A DNA stretch of 5,575 nucleotides from Bacillota bacterium (GTDB lineage Bacteria; Bacillota; Dethiobacteria; Dethiobacterales; Dethiobacteraceae), in the NCBI GenBank assembly GCA_018725345.1, contig QLUI01000131.1, positions 1-5,575 on the forward strand, in the 5' to 3' direction. Within the stretch, counting starts at the first letter, position 1, and every line of letters starts with the position of its first letter. The position numbers and the translations under genes were made by a program. Positions 5,282-5,575 of this stretch are shown piece by piece. Below the pieces are notes generated by a model, which was given only the letters and a program-made list of their open reading frames with translations, made no database searches and was not told the DNA's origin.

Positions 5282-5326
5282 GGTAGCGTATAGGGGGTAG
5301 TAGGTAGCGTGTAGCCTCCCTACCTA
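5282..5326. repeat. GGTAGCGT direct repeats with a stem over the selA stop
   Basis: GGTAGCGT occurs at 5282-5289 and 5303-5310 within a purine-rich stretch of GGTAG-like units. TAGGTAG (5301-5307) also pairs with CTACCTA (5320-5326), which includes the selA stop codon. It looks like a degenerate short-repeat tract. No function can be read from it. Confidence 0.4.
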
Positions 5327-5575
5327 ACCGATGAACTTTGAACCTGGTTACCTGCAGAGAAGACGCTCCGTAGGGCCTGAGTAACGGCAGCGTCCTCTTC
5401 AGGAAGAACGCTGCGAGGATCGAGGACCAGGGCATTTCGCTCGATGCGTCCAACGACCGGCAGAGGCTGCCGGCGTAGTTTTTGCGCCAGGTCATGCACC
5501 TTAAGATCAGGCGGCGTTTTGATGACCACCAGTCTGGTGGGTAGAGTGCTGCCGGGCAAGCTTCCTCCGCCCACG
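5320..5575 (-). CDS. selA: L-seryl-tRNA(Sec) selenium transferase, C-terminal 84 residues only
   Basis: SelA is the PLP enzyme that converts seryl-tRNA(Sec) to selenocysteyl-tRNA(Sec) with selenophosphate in the cytoplasm. Only the C-terminal part, under a fifth of a usual SelA of about 460 residues, is visible; the frame is open to the window edge. The fragment starts VGGGSLPGSTLP, the family's conserved block (this V is an internal GTG codon, not a start), followed by the small C-terminal domain: a helix (DLAQKLRRQPLP), PVVGRIERNALVLDPRSVLPEED, and a final helix. This pattern (variable helix, 'PVVGRIE..', 'LDPRSVLPEED') is typical of SelA C-termini. The stop is TAG at 5322-5320. Its presence suggests the host makes selenoproteins; selB and selC are not in the window. 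Confidence 0.9.
   Translation of the reverse strand, partial: VGGGSLPGSTLPTRLVVIKTPPDLKVHDLAQKLRRQPLPVVGRIERNALVLDPRSVLPEEDAAVTQALRSVFSAGNQVQSSSVR

Noticed and set aside
5259..5495. Second minus-strand ORF of 78 residues
   Set aside because: It overlaps the selA frame, which has a clear family match; low-complexity translation indicates a shadow frame.

Overview
All the genes seen lie on the minus strand of a bacterial chromosome. Read in the direction of transcription (high to low coordinates) they are: the C-terminal end of selA (selenocysteine synthase), a 330-base intergenic region, thiL (thiamine-monophosphate kinase), a four-gene cassette (dndC-like, parB-like, a ParB-HTH-only gene, a possible PD-(D/E)XK nuclease), a 279-base gap, and the first 33 codons of an unknown gene cut by the window edge. 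selA and thiL are housekeeping genes. Protein style, selA beside thiL, and the CCACAGAG-type intergenic repeats would suit an anaerobic Chloroflexota (Dehalococcoidia-like) or similar bacterium, but this is a weak inference and no taxonomic marker is present.

Right part (3985-5575): selA ends at 5320. The region 4990-5319 has no gene. It holds several inverted and direct repeats and a fair sigma70-type promoter (-10 at 5183-5188) that could drive thiL through a long, hairpin-rich leader. thiL carries all the expected ATP, Mg and substrate motifs.

Middle part (379-3936): a cassette with its own strong promoter (TTGATT, 16-base spacer, TATAAT, 3909-3936), a near-palindrome between promoter and ribosome binding site, and four closely packed genes. 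The first is a compact DndC-like PP-loop ATPase with the full cysteine set of DNA phosphorothioation sulfurtransferases. The second is a ParB/Spo0J-type protein with CTP-binding motifs, an HTH and a probable ribbon-helix-helix tail. The third is a ParB-like HTH protein without the CTPase domain. The fourth is a small protein with a probable PD-(D/E)XK fold and an altered catalytic motif. The third gene contains a perfect 16-base inverted repeat within its coding sequence. No DndD, DndE, DndB (DGQHR type), cysteine desulfurase or ParA is in the window. The cassette is clearly poorer in G+C than thiL (hand-counted rows about 33-50% against 58-67%), which suggests an acquired module placed just downstream of thiL. 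My reading is a candidate atypical sulfur-modification, defence or regulatory module in which ParB-type DNA-sliding clamps replace the usual Dnd partners. The function is inferred, not shown.

Left part (1-378): the gap 100-378 holds no recognisable gene, RNA or terminator. No clear rho-independent terminator was found anywhere in the window.
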